Shown one piece after another: positions 39,126 to 47,987 of a DNA stretch of 56,071 bases. The notes below the pieces were generated by a model that was given only the letters and a program-made list of their open reading frames with translations, did not search any database and was not told the origin of the DNA. Origin of the DNA: Lactiplantibacillus pingfangensis (GTDB lineage Bacteria > Bacillota > Bacilli > Lactobacillales > Lactobacillaceae); the NCBI RefSeq assembly GCF_005404945.1, contig NZ_BJDG01000024.1, forward strand, positions 1 to 56,071. Reading direction: 5' to 3'. The position numbers and the translations under genes are program-made. The first letter of the stretch is position 1. Each line of letters begins with the position of its first letter.

Positions 39126-40845
39126 TTTCCCCCTCCTCACGTGCTTTTTGCGTTTGATAAATTGCTTGATAAATCGCATTAGTTTGTAACAACTCACGAT
39201 GCGTCCCCGTGCCACTAAGACGACCATCGTCCAATACTAAAATTTGATCCGCACGAATAATTGACGCAATTTTTTCAGCAATCACAACGGTCGTCGTTGA
39301 CGTCAAATCACGATCCATCGCCTCTTGGACTAATTTTTCGGAACGCGCATCTAGCGCCGAAGTGGCATCATCCAAGATCAAAATTTCAGGATTGGCAATC
39401 ACCCCACGTGTAATGGCTAGCCGTTGTTTTTGTCCACCCGAGAAGTTTTGCGAGCGTTCCTCAACAGGTGCATCATAAGTTTGCGGTAAGCGTTCAATAA
39501 ATTCTGACGCTTGGGCCACGTTAGCTGCCCACTGCATATGATTAAGCTGTGCATCTGGACGGACTTGTTTTAAATTCGCTGAGATGGTTCCCGAAAACAA
39601 CGTCGATCGTTGTAAAACATAAGCCACAGTTGATCGCAAGGCCTTTTCCGGAATTTCACGGACATCAACGCCACCAATTTTAATTTGGCCACTATCTGGG
39701 TCATATAATCGGGCAATCAGCTGAGCTAATGTCGTCTTGCCAGAGCCAGTGGCCCCAACAATCCCGAGCATCGACCCGGCAGCAATCTGAAAACTGACAT
39801 CTTTCAAAGTTGGTTGCGAATCACCCGGATAGGTGAAACTCACGTGCTCGAAGCTGATGTCACCAGTTAGTGGTTTGTCATCGTCGCTCGTCACATAAGT
39901 CATGCTTGGCTTAGTTGCAAGTACTTCGTCAATCCGACCAATCGAAATAAAGGCCCGTGAAGCGAATGTCATTAAAAAGCCACCATTAATCACGGCATAT
40001 AAAATTTGCATTAAATATGAAATAAAACTCGTAATCGCGGCCAAGTAACTCGGATGAGTCGTAATATTTTGACCGACTAAATAAACGGCCACCCCGACGG
40101 CCAGATTCGCCGTTAAGAAAAAGATTGGCATCAAAATTGAAAACCAATAGCCGATTTTGGCCGTAACCGTGGTCAATTGATCGGAAGCCGCTGAGAATTT
40201 GTTAATTTCGTTTGTTTCTTGAACGAACGATTTTACCACGCGAATTCCCATTAAGTTTTCCCGCGTGACGGTATTGACGTTTTCAATATCTTGCTGGGTT
40301 TCAGCAAAATAAGTTGTCATGTGACGTACAGCGATCCAAGTCGCCAATAAGATAATCGCCATCATGACAATAATGACCCACCATTGCTCTGGCATCGTCA
40401 CAATCGCCAACACAAAGGCGCCAATAAATAGTAACGGAATTCGCGTAATTTGCTGGAATCCGGCCATCACAATTTGTTGCACTTGATTGATATCATTGGT
40501 CATTCGCACAACCAAGTTCGAAGCCGAAAACTTTTCGACATCCGCGTAGGCAAACGACTGAATTTTAGCGTACAAGTCCAACCGCAAATCGGTGGCCACC
40601 CCTAAAGCGACTCGCGCGGAATAAACCGTATTAATAATGCCGCCGGCGATACCTAACGCTGCTAATCCTAGCAGTAATAAGCCTTCCCGAAAAACCGTCT
40701 GCTGGTCGTTTTTGATAATGGCAGTCATCACAACTTGTAGTAGCCGCGGTTGCCATAGCGTGGCAAACACCAATACAATGACTGACAACATCGCCACCGT
40801 AACATCTACGTGATACCGTTTAAAATATGGCATCAACACTTTCAT
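39118..40845 (-). CDS. Heterodimeric multidrug ABC exporter subunit with degenerate ATPase site (LmrC-like)
   Basis: ABC exporter half-transporter of 575 residues: membrane domain, then Walker A GATGSGKTT, signature FSGGQKQRLA, and Walker B ILILDDATSALD. Aspartate replaces the catalytic glutamate, as in LmrC and other asymmetric exporters, so one of the two ATP sites of the pair should hydrolyse poorly. The ATG has GGGGAGG 8 bases upstream. A promoter TTGTGA-17-TATTCT lies at 40923-40951. No regulator gene adjoins. Confidence 0.93.
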   Translation of the reverse strand: MKVLMPYFKRYHVDVTVAMLSVIVLVFATLWQPRLLQVVMTAIIKNDQQTVFREGLLLLGLAALGIAGGIINTVYSARVALGVATDLRLDLYAKIQSFAYADVEKFSASNLVVRMTNDINQVQQIVMAGFQQITRIPLLFIGAFVLAIVTMPEQWWVIIVMMAIILLATWIAVRHMTTYFAETQQDIENVNTVTRENLMGIRVVKSFVQETNEINKFSAASDQLTTVTAKIGYWFSILMPIFFLTANLAVGVAVYLVGQNITTHPSYLAAITSFISYLMQILYAVINGGFLMTFASRAFISIGRIDEVLATKPSMTYVTSDDDKPLTGDISFEHVSFTYPGDSQPTLKDVSFQIAAGSMLGIVGATGSGKTTLAQLIARLYDPDSGQIKIGGVDVREIPEKALRSTVAYVLQRSTLFSGTISANLKQVRPDAQLNHMQWAANVAQASEFIERLPQTYDAPVEERSQNFSGGQKQRLAITRGVIANPEILILDDATSALDARSEKLVQEAMDRDLTSTTTVVIAEKIASIIRADQILVLDDGRLSGTGTHRELLQTNAIYQAIYQTQKAREEGEND

Positions 40846-41010
40846 TCTACATTCCTCCCCGAACTCAACTGATCTAAGCGTACCTGAAATTAAGCCGTTC
40901 TACAAATAATAACTAATTTTTTAGAATAAATAATATTATAATAAATCACAATCATTGGTGCTCTCAGTCTGAACGCGCGTAAACTTGTTCATTTGCCCCA
41001 TTTTTGGACA

Positions 41011-41048
41011 AAAAAAAAGCACGTAAATCCGAAGATTTGCGTGCTTTT
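41011..41048 (-). terminator. ldhD terminator
   Basis: Minus strand AAAAGCACG-C-AAATC pairs with GATTT-A-CGTGCTTTT around a 4-base loop, ending in a T-run. Confidence 0.9.
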
Positions 41049-41064
41049 AACTCGGTCAAAGAAA

Positions 41065-42063
41065 TTAGTCAAACTTAACTTGCGTATCAGCTTTACCAGT
41101 TTCGATGAATTGTTTGTTGTTGTCCATTGAGATGTGCACCATGTTGTGAACGGCTGGTTCAGTGTAGAAAGCCGTATGTGGTGTAATCAAAACATTGTCG
41201 CGGTTGAACAAGTTCATGAAGACCTTGTCATCAATCGTTTGACCTTCAAGATCCTTGTTAAAGATCTTAGTTTCGTATTCATAAGTGTCAAGAGCAGCAC
41301 CGGCAACTTTGCCGCTGTCTAAAGCCTTGATCAAGTCTTCTGAATCAATGAGTGTCCCACGGGCAAAGTTCAAGATGTAAGCGCCATCCTTCATCTTGCT
41401 GAAGGCATCAGCATTTAACATGTGATAGTTGTCCTTCAATGCAGGAACATGCAAGGTAATAACGTCTGATTGGGCGAATAATTCGTCCAATGTATCAACG
41501 TACATGCCTTCTTTTTCAAGTTCTGCGTTACGGTAAACATCGTAACCAATAACTTTGGCACCGAAACCTTTGAAGATATCGATAGCAGCACGACCAATAC
41601 GGCCAGTACCAACAACACCAACAGTCATCGTGTTTAATTCTTTAGCGATGTTTGGTGCCCAACGGAAGTCTTGTTTAGCCAACTTCTTGTTGAACATTGG
41701 GGTTTGACGTAACAATTGCATCAATTGGGTTACTGATAATTCAGCAATCGCATTTGGTGAGTATGCAGGTACGTTAGAAATCTTTAAATCGCGTTCCTTA
41801 ACAGTTGGGACGTCAACATTGTCGACACCAACGTTACGAAGTGAGATATTCTTGACACCTTCATCAGCCAACTTGTTCAAAACAGCAGCGGTGTAATCCT
41901 TTTGTTGGTATACATCGGCACCGTCAAAACCTTTAGCCAATTCGGCAGTTTTTTCGTCAAGTAGTTCTGAAACTAACTTAACTTCAACATCGGGATGTTC
42001 TTCCATCCATGTCTTAAAGAATGGACGTTCGTCATCACGTACAGCATAAGCAATAATTTTCAT
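41065..42063 (-). CDS. ldhD: D-lactate dehydrogenase
   Basis: NADH-dependent reduction of pyruvate to D-lactate, regenerating NAD+ in fermentation. D-lactate also ends peptidoglycan precursors in this group, giving natural vancomycin resistance. It has 332 residues of the D-isomer 2-hydroxyacid dehydrogenase family: NAD site GVVGTGRIGRAA, catalytic Arg in LNFARGTLID and His in LITPHTAFYTE. The ATG at 42063 follows AGGAGG. The -10 TATAAT is at 42099-42104. It is monocistronic. Confidence 0.97.
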   Translation of the reverse strand: MKIIAYAVRDDERPFFKTWMEEHPDVEVKLVSELLDEKTAELAKGFDGADVYQQKDYTAAVLNKLADEGVKNISLRNVGVDNVDVPTVKERDLKISNVPAYSPNAIAELSVTQLMQLLRQTPMFNKKLAKQDFRWAPNIAKELNTMTVGVVGTGRIGRAAIDIFKGFGAKVIGYDVYRNAELEKEGMYVDTLDELFAQSDVITLHVPALKDNYHMLNADAFSKMKDGAYILNFARGTLIDSEDLIKALDSGKVAGAALDTYEYETKIFNKDLEGQTIDDKVFMNLFNRDNVLITPHTAFYTEPAVHNMVHISMDNNKQFIETGKADTQVKFD

Positions 42064-42098
42064 TACAAAAATTCCTCCTATATATTGATACATTAAAT

Positions 42099-42104
42099 AT
42101 TATA
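42099..42104 (-). promoter_or_regulatory. ldhD -10 element
   Basis: Perfect minus-strand TATAAT about 36 bases upstream of the ldhD ATG. The -35 is not consensus. Confidence 0.55.
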
Positions 42105-42129
42105 ACAGTAAATGTCAGAAAAAGAATGA

Positions 42130-42420
42130 CTATTTATGAAAACTTTGCGAAACTTTCACACCGTGAGCAGCTAAATACTGTAATTTCGCACTTCTAGGTT
42201 GATGTTTAAACGCATATTCTGCTTTCAGTGCGGCAGATTTAGTCGTAAATGTTTCATGGTAAATCATTTTTAACGGGCGGCGCTTTGGTGGCCGCGTGTA
42301 TTTAGCCCCCTTGCCGGCATTATGAGTGGCCAACCGTCGGGCCAAATCATCCGTAAAACCACCATACAACGTTTGATCTGCGCACAGGAGCACATAAAAA
42401 TAATAGGGTTTAGTTGCCAT
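42130..42420 (-). CDS. GIY-YIG domain protein (YazA/UPF0213 family)
   Basis: Small single-domain GIY-YIG nuclease-fold protein of 96 residues. [25 protein letters not shown] carries the two Tyr-containing motifs and Arg, and the conserved Glu lies in LKAEYAFK. It overlaps the upstream methyltransferase gene by 11 bases. The same pair (yabB-yazA) occurs in Bacillus. The physiological role of this family is not established. Confidence 0.92.
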   Translation of the reverse strand: MATKPYYFYVLLCADQTLYGGFTDDLARRLATHNAGKGAKYTRPPKRRPLKMIYHETFTTKSAALKAEYAFKHQPRSAKLQYLAAHGVKVSQSFHK

Positions 42421-43162
42421 AAAGTAGTTGGTGCACCTCTTCCCCATAGTCGCCATCCGCTTGATACACGATGACTGGCGGTAAAATCCGCACACCATTG
42501 GGACGGCCAGATTTAATCATCTCAATTAAGACCATATTGGCCTCGCGGTCAGCTTTTGGATGGACAAAGCGCAGTCGTTTAGGCGCCAACTGATGGTCAC
42601 GCATCGTCGCAAATAGATCATCTAACCGTTCTGGTCGATGCACGAAATACGCTTTCCCAGTCGTTTTCAGCAAATTGCTCGTGACGGTCATAATTTGGTC
42701 TAGATTGGCAGAAATTTCATGGCGCGCAATGGCTAAATGCGGGTTGGGGTTCTTTTTACTCGTCGGTTGATCTTTGAAATACGGCGGATTGCAAAGCACC
42801 GTATCAATTGAATCCTTCTGAATCGTTTTGGTTACCATTAACAAGTCTTCATTTAAGACAGTCATGCGATCCGTCAAGTCGTTTAACAAAACACTTCTTG
42901 CCGCCATATCTGCCAGACGGGGTTGCAGCTCGACTTCAGTAATCTGACCACGCGTTTTCGAACTGACAAGCAGTCCGACCGCGCCGGTGCCCGCACACAA
43001 GTCCACAATTTTCGTTTTCGCAGCAACTGGGACTTGGGCAAAATCGCCCAGCAGCACAGCATCTAAGGAAAACGAAAAGACTGTTGGGCTTTGAATAATT
43101 TGGATCGTTTGACTATATAATTGGTCGATACGTTCATCGCCCTTCAACAGTACGGTTGTCAT
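42410..43162 (-). CDS. tRNA1(Val) N6-adenine methyltransferase-like protein (TrmN6/YabB)
   Basis: SAM-dependent N6-adenine methyltransferase of 250 residues. SAM-binding motif [10 protein letters not shown] at about residues 54-63 and catalytic NPPY at 125-128. The family methylates tRNA1-Val A37 in E. coli; the substrate here is inferred. The start ATG at 43162 ([13 protein letters not shown]) was chosen because AGGGAG lies just upstream; longer frames have no ribosome site. It is divergent from plsC. Confidence 0.88.
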   Translation of the reverse strand: MTTVLLKGDERIDQLYSQTIQIIQSPTVFSFSLDAVLLGDFAQVPVAAKTKIVDLCAGTGAVGLLVSSKTRGQITEVELQPRLADMAARSVLLNDLTDRMTVLNEDLLMVTKTIQKDSIDTVLCNPPYFKDQPTSKKNPNPHLAIARHEISANLDQIMTVTSNLLKTTGKAYFVHRPERLDDLFATMRDHQLAPKRLRFVHPKADREANMVLIEMIKSGRPNGVRILPPVIVYQADGDYGEEVHQLLYGN

Positions 43163-43210
43163 CTGCTCCCTACTTTCATTAAACCTCATTGTCAGCTTAA
43201 CATAATTTAC

Positions 43211-43239
43211 TTGCAGAAATCGCAAAATTTCGTCATACT
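43211..43239 (+). promoter_or_regulatory. plsC promoter
   Basis: Plus-strand TTGCAG, 17-bp spacer, CATACT. Confidence 0.5.
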
Positions 43240-43272
43240 ATTGGCAATCAGTATTTCGAAAGGAAGTTTGCG

Positions 43273-43908
43273 ATGTTTTATTCTTTTATGCGCGGACTCG
43301 TCAGGGTTATCGTCGCGATTATTAACGGCAATACCCACTATCAAGGCCGTGAAAAATTACCAGAGGGCGGCTATGTGCTAGTCGGCCCTCATCGCACTTG
43401 GTTTGACCCCTTGCTGTATGCTTTAGCGGGCAGCCCAATGCAGTTTAGCTTTATGGCCAAAGAAGAATTATTTAAAAATCCAATTTTGCGCTATATCCTA
43501 GTTCATGCCAACGCCTTTCCAGTGGATCGGAAACATCCGGGACCATCTGCCATTAAGACGCCCGTTAAATTTTTGCGTAAGGGCAACCTTTCGCTCATCA
43601 TGTTCCCTTCTGGCACACGGCATTCGCAAGAATTAAAAGGTGGTGCCACCGTCATTGCTAAAATGGCTGGTGTGCCACTCGTTCCGACCGTCTATCAAGG
43701 TCCGTTAACCTTTAAGCGGCTCTTTAGTCGCAAACGGGTCACGGTACGGTTTGGCGAGCCAATCTATATCGACCGCAAACTAAAGCTTGATGAAGCTGGA
43801 CAAAAAAAGATTGAAACCCAAATGCTGACCGCATTTGATGAACTTGATCAACAAATTGATCCTAACTTTCATTATATTGACCCAGCCGAAAAAAAACACG
43901 CCAACTAA
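43273..43908 (+). CDS. plsC: 1-acyl-sn-glycerol-3-phosphate acyltransferase
   Basis: Makes phosphatidate from lysophosphatidate at the membrane. It has 211 residues with an N-terminal amphipathic or membrane segment. The catalytic HX4D motif is HRTWFD at residues 40-45, and the substrate motif FPSGTRHSQ corresponds to the usual FPEGTRS. The ATG follows AAAGGAAG. Its TAA stop codon lies in the loop of its own terminator. Confidence 0.93.
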   Translation: MFYSFMRGLVRVIVAIINGNTHYQGREKLPEGGYVLVGPHRTWFDPLLYALAGSPMQFSFMAKEELFKNPILRYILVHANAFPVDRKHPGPSAIKTPVKFLRKGNLSLIMFPSGTRHSQELKGGATVIAKMAGVPLVPTVYQGPLTFKRLFSRKRVTVRFGEPIYIDRKLKLDEAGQKKIETQMLTAFDELDQQIDPNFHYIDPAEKKHAN

Positions 43909-43921
43909 GGCGTGTTTTTTT
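43888..43921. terminator. plsC terminator, probably shared with yneF
   Basis: AAACACGCC (43894-43902) and GGCGTGTTT (43909-43917), with A- and T-runs on both sides. The loop contains the plsC stop codon. Confidence 0.88.
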
Positions 43922-43928
43922 GTTATCA

Positions 43929-44165
43929 TTACTTGCTGTCGTTTTTAGATGCAGCTTTCATTGAATTTAACATTTGATGCAATTTCTTTTCGGATGGGCG
44001 TTGACCCATTTGCATCATCATGCTGCGCAACATTTCTTCACTAATTGGTGGATTTTGTTTCAAGTAGTTTTGCATGTAGTGCCGAGCACCAAAGAAACCA
44101 CCGGTCAGCCCGACTAAAACGCCGATAACGACAATTAAGATCCAAATACCAGTAGACACAGTCAT
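43929..44165 (-). CDS. YneF/UPF0154 family small membrane protein
   Basis: Protein of 78 residues with one N-terminal membrane helix (about 5-27, Gly-rich GVLVGLTGGFFGARHYM), then a soluble tail with PPISEEMLRSMMMQMGQRPSEKKLHQML. This matches the conserved Firmicutes YneF family of unknown function. ATG with GGGAGGGG upstream. It lies near lexA, as in Bacillus, where the yne genes flank lexA. Confidence 0.9.
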   Translation of the reverse strand: MTVSTGIWILIVVIGVLVGLTGGFFGARHYMQNYLKQNPPISEEMLRSMMMQMGQRPSEKKLHQMLNSMKAASKNDSK

Positions 44166-44262
44166 TCCCCTCCCTTTTTATAGACTTCATTAAACTAGTC
44201 TACACAAATTAACCCTAAAAGAAAAGGAAAATTTGTCATTTGACAAATCTTCCTTGTAAGCG

Positions 44263-44502
44263 CTAATCATCACGCAGCCCACGGTCACGCTGAACTTGCC
44301 GAACCTTCTCAGGCGTAACTTCCTTACCATCTTTATCATATACTTGTAACATTTCGACTTGTTGCCGGAAACCGGCCCGAAATTCTTTTAAGTATTTTTG
44401 ACGCAATTCTTTGCGTTCGAGTTCTTCTAACTCGGTGAGTCCTTCTTCTTTGGCTTTGTGCGCCAATTCATTAATTCGACTCAATAATTCTTTTGAAATC
44501 AA
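44263..44502 (-). CDS. DUF896/YnzC family protein
   Basis: Protein of 79 residues beginning MISKELLSRINELAHKAKEE and ending QRDRGLRDD, a helical hairpin typical of YnzC. The start is TTG at 44502, chosen by the AAAGGAG site 8 bases upstream; a longer frame to 44526 has no such site. In Bacillus ynzC belongs to the SOS-regulated yneA-yneB-ynzC operon next to lexA. Here it is divergent from lexA with the LexA box in the shared gap. Molecular function is unknown. Confidence 0.9.
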   Translation of the reverse strand: MISKELLSRINELAHKAKEEGLTELEELERKELRQKYLKEFRAGFRQQVEMLQVYDKDGKEVTPEKVRQVQRDRGLRDD

Positions 44503-44577
44503 ACTAGTCACTCCTTTCAAAAGCATAACTAGAATACTCGATTTTTGACCTTAAATCAATTAAAAGTATTTGTCAAC

Positions 44578-44591
44578 CGAACATTTGTTTG
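44578..44591. promoter_or_regulatory. LexA (SOS) box
   Basis: CGAACATTTGTTTG matches the Gram-positive CGAAC-N4-GTTCG box with one change. It overlaps the lexA -35. Confidence 0.9.
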
Positions 44592-44617
44592 AAAGCGTGA
44601 AAAAGCTATGCTACAAT
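44589..44617 (+). promoter_or_regulatory. lexA promoter
   Basis: Plus-strand TTGAAA (44589-44594), 17-bp spacer, TACAAT (44612-44617). The -35 lies in the LexA box, so autorepression is expected. Confidence 0.85.
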
Positions 44618-44656
44618 GATTTTAACAACTAAAGAAAATTAAAATGAGGTGCCAAG

Positions 44657-45286
44657 ATGAGTAAAACATCTGAAAGTAAACAAATGGCCGTTCTACGTTT
44701 CATTTATGAACGTGTCAATGAAAAAGGTTACCCGCCAACCGTCCGTGAGATTGGTGAGGCCGTTGACTTATCTTCGACCTCAACCGTCCACGGTCACATT
44801 GCCCGGCTCGAGAAAAAAGGGCTCATTCAAAAAGACCCGACTAAGCCACGGGCAATCGAAGTGACGGCGGCTGGCTACGAGGTCTTGGGCGTCGAAACGA
44901 CGCCACATCAAATCCCAATTCTTGGGACCGTTGCGGCCGGCCAACCAATTCTTGCCGTCCAAGAAGCCACCGACTATTTCCCAATTCCAAAAGACTTAGA
45001 AACTTTTGGCGGTGACTTATTCATGCTAACCATTCGTGGCGAGAGTATGATTAACATTGGCATTTTAAACGGCGATCAAGTGATTGTTCGGCGTCAAAGT
45101 GCCGCCGACAATGGTGACATTATCATTGCCATGACCGACGAGAACGAAGCAACTTGCAAACGATTCTTCAAGGAAGCAGACCATTATCGTCTACAACCTG
45201 AAAATGACACGATGGCACCCATTATCTTGACTAGCGTTTCTGTCCTAGGTAAAGTTGTTGGGCTCTATCGCGACATGTTATATTAA
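44657..45286 (+). CDS. lexA: SOS response repressor LexA
   Basis: Represses DNA-damage genes and is inactivated by RecA-stimulated self-cleavage. It has 209 residues. The N-terminal winged helix contains [20 protein letters not shown]. The cleavage site is Ala94-Gly95 in [11 protein letters not shown], and the catalytic pair is Ser130 (RGESM) and Lys168 (TCKRFF). ATG with a GAGGTG ribosome site. It is divergent from ynzC, with an AlkD-type repair gene convergent downstream. Confidence 0.97.
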   Translation: MSKTSESKQMAVLRFIYERVNEKGYPPTVREIGEAVDLSSTSTVHGHIARLEKKGLIQKDPTKPRAIEVTAAGYEVLGVETTPHQIPILGTVAAGQPILAVQEATDYFPIPKDLETFGGDLFMLTIRGESMINIGILNGDQVIVRRQSAADNGDIIIAMTDENEATCKRFFKEADHYRLQPENDTMAPIILTSVSVLGKVVGLYRDMLY

Positions 45287-45318
45287 CCAAAAATTCAAAC
45301 CGGGTAATTCTCGGCCTG

Positions 45319-45369
45319 GCGACTTCCACATGATTGGTACAGCCAATTTTGTTTTGGGGTCGTTTTTTT
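45319..45369 (+). terminator. Weak candidate lexA terminator
   Basis: CGACTTC can pair with GGGGTCG across a long loop, followed by seven Ts. The long loop makes this uncertain. Confidence 0.35.
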
Positions 45370-45373
45370 CAGA

Positions 45374-46018
45374 CTAATTTTCTTTTAGCGCTTTGCGGCC
45401 TTCACGTTCAGCAAGTGTCGATAATTGATGACTCGACATGAATGCCTGTACCCACAAGGGATTAGTTTTACTATAATCTCGTAAGGCCCAATTAATCGCC
45501 TTTTGAATAAAGAATTCTGAATCCGTCTGTGAGTTTTCAATGGCCTCCGTTAAAAAGGCTTGGTTTGTCACACCTTTTAAACCTAGTTGTAAGGTGATGC
45601 CGACGCGTCGCGACCACATCTCGTCGGTCTGAATAAAGTCCCTGCCGCGGGTGTTTACTGCCGCATTGGCAACCAGATAGGTGCTCATGACTTTGCGCCA
45701 AGCGTCAACACTATCCCACCAAGCCTTAACTGGAATCTGGCGCTCACACCAGTCAAATAATTCCGGCGTAAAACGTTTCACATTCACCAAGGCCAAGTCA
45801 ATGGCCACATACTGATATTCACGCGCCGGTTGCTCATAATAAAAACTCAACCAATCTTGCAACACTGGTAAAGTCAGTGTTCGACTCGTCTTAATCACTG
45901 GTTTGGTGCGTTCACGCCGTTCTGTCGCCCTGACGCCTAAAAAACTAAATTGATTGCGCATATATGCCGCCATCGCCGCTTGATTCTCCGGATGGCTCGG
46001 TAAAAATAATTCTGCCAA
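45374..46018 (-). CDS. AlkD-like DNA alkylation repair protein
   Basis: HEAT-like repeat DNA glycosylase family that removes bulky or cationic alkylated bases. It has 214 residues. Typical segments are NQFSFLGVRATERRE, the WWDSVD motif, and FIQKAINWALRDYSKTNP, which contains the conserved Trp, Asp and Arg residues. The start is TTG at 46018, chosen because AAAGGAG lies 9 bases upstream; a GTG at 46042 precedes the ribosome site. The promoter is near-consensus. No LexA box is seen at this promoter. Confidence 0.92.
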   Translation of the reverse strand: MAELFLPSHPENQAAMAAYMRNQFSFLGVRATERRERTKPVIKTSRTLTLPVLQDWLSFYYEQPAREYQYVAIDLALVNVKRFTPELFDWCERQIPVKAWWDSVDAWRKVMSTYLVANAAVNTRGRDFIQTDEMWSRRVGITLQLGLKGVTNQAFLTEAIENSQTDSEFFIQKAINWALRDYSKTNPLWVQAFMSSHQLSTLAEREGRKALKEN

Positions 46019-46044
46019 ATTGCTAAACTCCTTTCGGTCCACTG

Positions 46045-46082
46045 AATTTAACTCTCATCAGGCAGGCTGTCAATGGTATAAT
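46045..46082. promoter_or_regulatory. Overlapping divergent promoters of alkD-like gene and membrane-protein gene
   Basis: Minus strand: TTGACA (46068-46073), 17 bp, TAAATT (46045-46050) for the AlkD-like gene. Plus strand: TGG-TATAAT extended -10 (46077-46082) for the gene at 46117. The two overlap, so they may interfere with each other. Confidence 0.65.
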
Positions 46083-46116
46083 AGTGACACTAATTTAAAT
46101 TCCGGGGGTTGGTTAC

Positions 46117-46734
46117 ATGTTATTCTTAGCCATCATTGGCTTACTTGTTTTTTTATTGGCCTTTTTCTCAGTCCTGTCCGCGCGTCAAAGTGGTGGCGGT
46201 TGGAAGTTTTTAGCCACGGTCGCGGTCTTGAGCGCGGCCTTGACGATTTTTGCCATTATTAAACTACCGTACTGGCCATACAATCAGAGCCACACTGCCA
46301 AAACAACGGCGACATCAAGCTCTGCTACCAGTAGCTCGAACACCACTGCCAAAATTGGGTCATCTGAAGTGGTCTTTAATGAAGCTAACCAGAAGAAGGC
46401 TGCGGCAACGACTCAGCTCAAAGAAGATAGTATTTTGAAGCAATTAAAGGCTAACTACAAGTCGATGGGATCCGTTACTTTGGATCGCAAGACCAAAACC
46501 TTTACAGTAACGCCCACGAATGCCAAATATATCAAATCTTTAAAAACAGTGAAACAATATCCAAGCAAGAACCAAAAAGCCATCACCACGATTACACAAA
46601 ATTATGAATCATTATCAACTTCAATCAAAAAACATCTTGGAAAAAATTATACGGTTCAGTTATTACAACCGGACACCAATAATCCCCTACTAAGTGTTAA
46701 AGATGGCGAAGTTGTTACTAACAACTTCAAATAA
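46117..46734 (+). CDS. Uncharacterised membrane protein with extracytoplasmic domain
   Basis: Protein of 205 residues that I do not recognise. Two hydrophobic helices (about residues 2-21 and 31-49) are followed by a Ser/Thr/Ala linker (about 60-80) and a basic soluble domain (about 90-205) rich in Lys, Thr and Asn. The most likely topology puts both termini on the same side of the membrane. ATG with GGGGGTTGG upstream. It shares a bidirectional terminator with the convergent mvaS gene. Confidence 0.8.
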   Translation: MLFLAIIGLLVFLLAFFSVLSARQSGGGWKFLATVAVLSAALTIFAIIKLPYWPYNQSHTAKTTATSSSATSSSNTTAKIGSSEVVFNEANQKKAAATTQLKEDSILKQLKANYKSMGSVTLDRKTKTFTVTPTNAKYIKSLKTVKQYPSKNQKAITTITQNYESLSTSIKKHLGKNYTVQLLQPDTNNPLLSVKDGEVVTNNFK

Positions 46735-46782
46735 AAAATGCGTTGTCAACCCACTTTAAGCGTGGCTGACAACGCATTTTTT
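46735..46782. terminator. Bidirectional terminator between membrane-protein gene and mvaS
   Basis: AAAATGCGTTGTCA (46735-46748) and TGACAACGCATTTT (46767-46780) pair perfectly, with an inner CCAC/GTGG stem and A/T runs on both sides. Confidence 0.9.
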
Positions 46783-47950
46783 AGTGTTGCCGATCCAGAT
46801 ATTGACGTTGTTCTTGCTGTTGTCCAGTCAAGACAAAACGATGGGGATCATCACCGAGCGCAATCGTCTGATCTGAGGCGGTCAAAGCCAGTTGGGCGTT
46901 AAACAGTGCCTCATATTCTGAGACACTCACCCGACGTCGACGTGCAAGGCGTTGTGGCAAGGCTGAATCCAAACCACGCTGGTAATTTTCCTGCAGACGA
47001 CCGGTATAAAATTCTCCCTCTGCACCGGAACCATAACTGAAAAGACCAATGAGATCATCAGCTGCTAAAGTCGGATCAGTGAGCAATAATGACAATAGAC
47101 TGAGATACAACGAGCCAGTGTACAAGTTGCCGACTTCGCGATTCAAGTGCCGCGCCGCCTCAAAGTGAGCTAACAACGCTCGCTGTTGTGCTTCTGTCGC
47201 CAATGGTAAGACGCTCCGCAATGCCTTTAAGCCCATTTTTGTATAGGGCAAATGGAACGTCAACGCCTTAAAATCAGCAAGCGTTTTTTGCTGTTCAGCC
47301 AAGTAAGTTTTGAAGACATCCTGAAAATAATCAATATAAATATTGGACGAGTATTTGCCGTCAACTAATGCGGTTGTGTGATAAAGTGGCCGCCAAAAAT
47401 CCATCACATCTTGACTCAGTAAAACGGAATCATCCGCTAATGCCAAGACTTGTGGTGCAGCACTAATTAACATCGCGACCGCTCCACCACCTTGTGTCGG
47501 CTCACCTGGCGTGTGCAACCCATAACGTGCGATATCAGTGCCAATCACTAAGGCTTTTTTATCGGGATGGCCGCTGACGTGATCTTGCGCCAACTTGACG
47601 CCGGCTGTCGCCGCATAACAAGCTTCCTTCATTTCAATGGTGCGGACACGGCGCTGCAAACCAAGCAATTTTGCCACATAAATTGCCGCGGCCTTAGAAT
47701 TATCAACACCTGATTCCGTGGCCACGATGAGCAAATCAATGGCTTCAATATCAGCGGCGGTTAGCATTGGTGCAGCGGCATTTGCCGCTAGCGTGACGGC
47801 ATCTTGACTCGGTGGAATCACGGCCATTTTTGACTGACCGATTCCAATCAAGTATTTGTCTGGTGCTTCGTTGCGTGCCAGCGCTAAATCTGCCATGTCT
47901 ACATATAAGTGTGAACTCGCAAAATGTAGCTTATCTATTCCAACTTTCAA
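46781..47950 (-). CDS. mvaS: Hydroxymethylglutaryl-CoA synthase
   Basis: Condenses acetoacetyl-CoA with acetyl-CoA to HMG-CoA, the entry into the mevalonate route to isoprenoids, the precursors used by UppS. It has 389 residues from the TTG start at 47950, chosen by the GGAGG site 7 bases upstream. With that numbering the catalytic residues fall at Glu79 (VATESGVDNSK) and Cys111 (EACYAATAG), as in the Enterococcus enzyme. It follows a small unknown gene and ends at a bidirectional terminator. Confidence 0.95.
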   Translation of the reverse strand: MKVGIDKLHFASSHLYVDMADLALARNEAPDKYLIGIGQSKMAVIPPSQDAVTLAANAAAPMLTAADIEAIDLLIVATESGVDNSKAAAIYVAKLLGLQRRVRTIEMKEACYAATAGVKLAQDHVSGHPDKKALVIGTDIARYGLHTPGEPTQGGGAVAMLISAAPQVLALADDSVLLSQDVMDFWRPLYHTTALVDGKYSSNIYIDYFQDVFKTYLAEQQKTLADFKALTFHLPYTKMGLKALRSVLPLATEAQQRALLAHFEAARHLNREVGNLYTGSLYLSLLSLLLTDPTLAADDLIGLFSYGSGAEGEFYTGRLQENYQRGLDSALPQRLARRRRVSVSEYEALFNAQLALTASDQTIALGDDPHRFVLTGQQQEQRQYLDRQH

Positions 47951-47987
47951 CTTATTTCCTCCAATTTGAGTCAACCAATGATTTTTA

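Noticed and set aside
39126-39227. Longer N-terminus of the LmrD-like subunit
   Set aside because: The frame extends upstream into the partner gene, but the ATG at 39125 has a strong GGAGG site and matches the usual start of these proteins.
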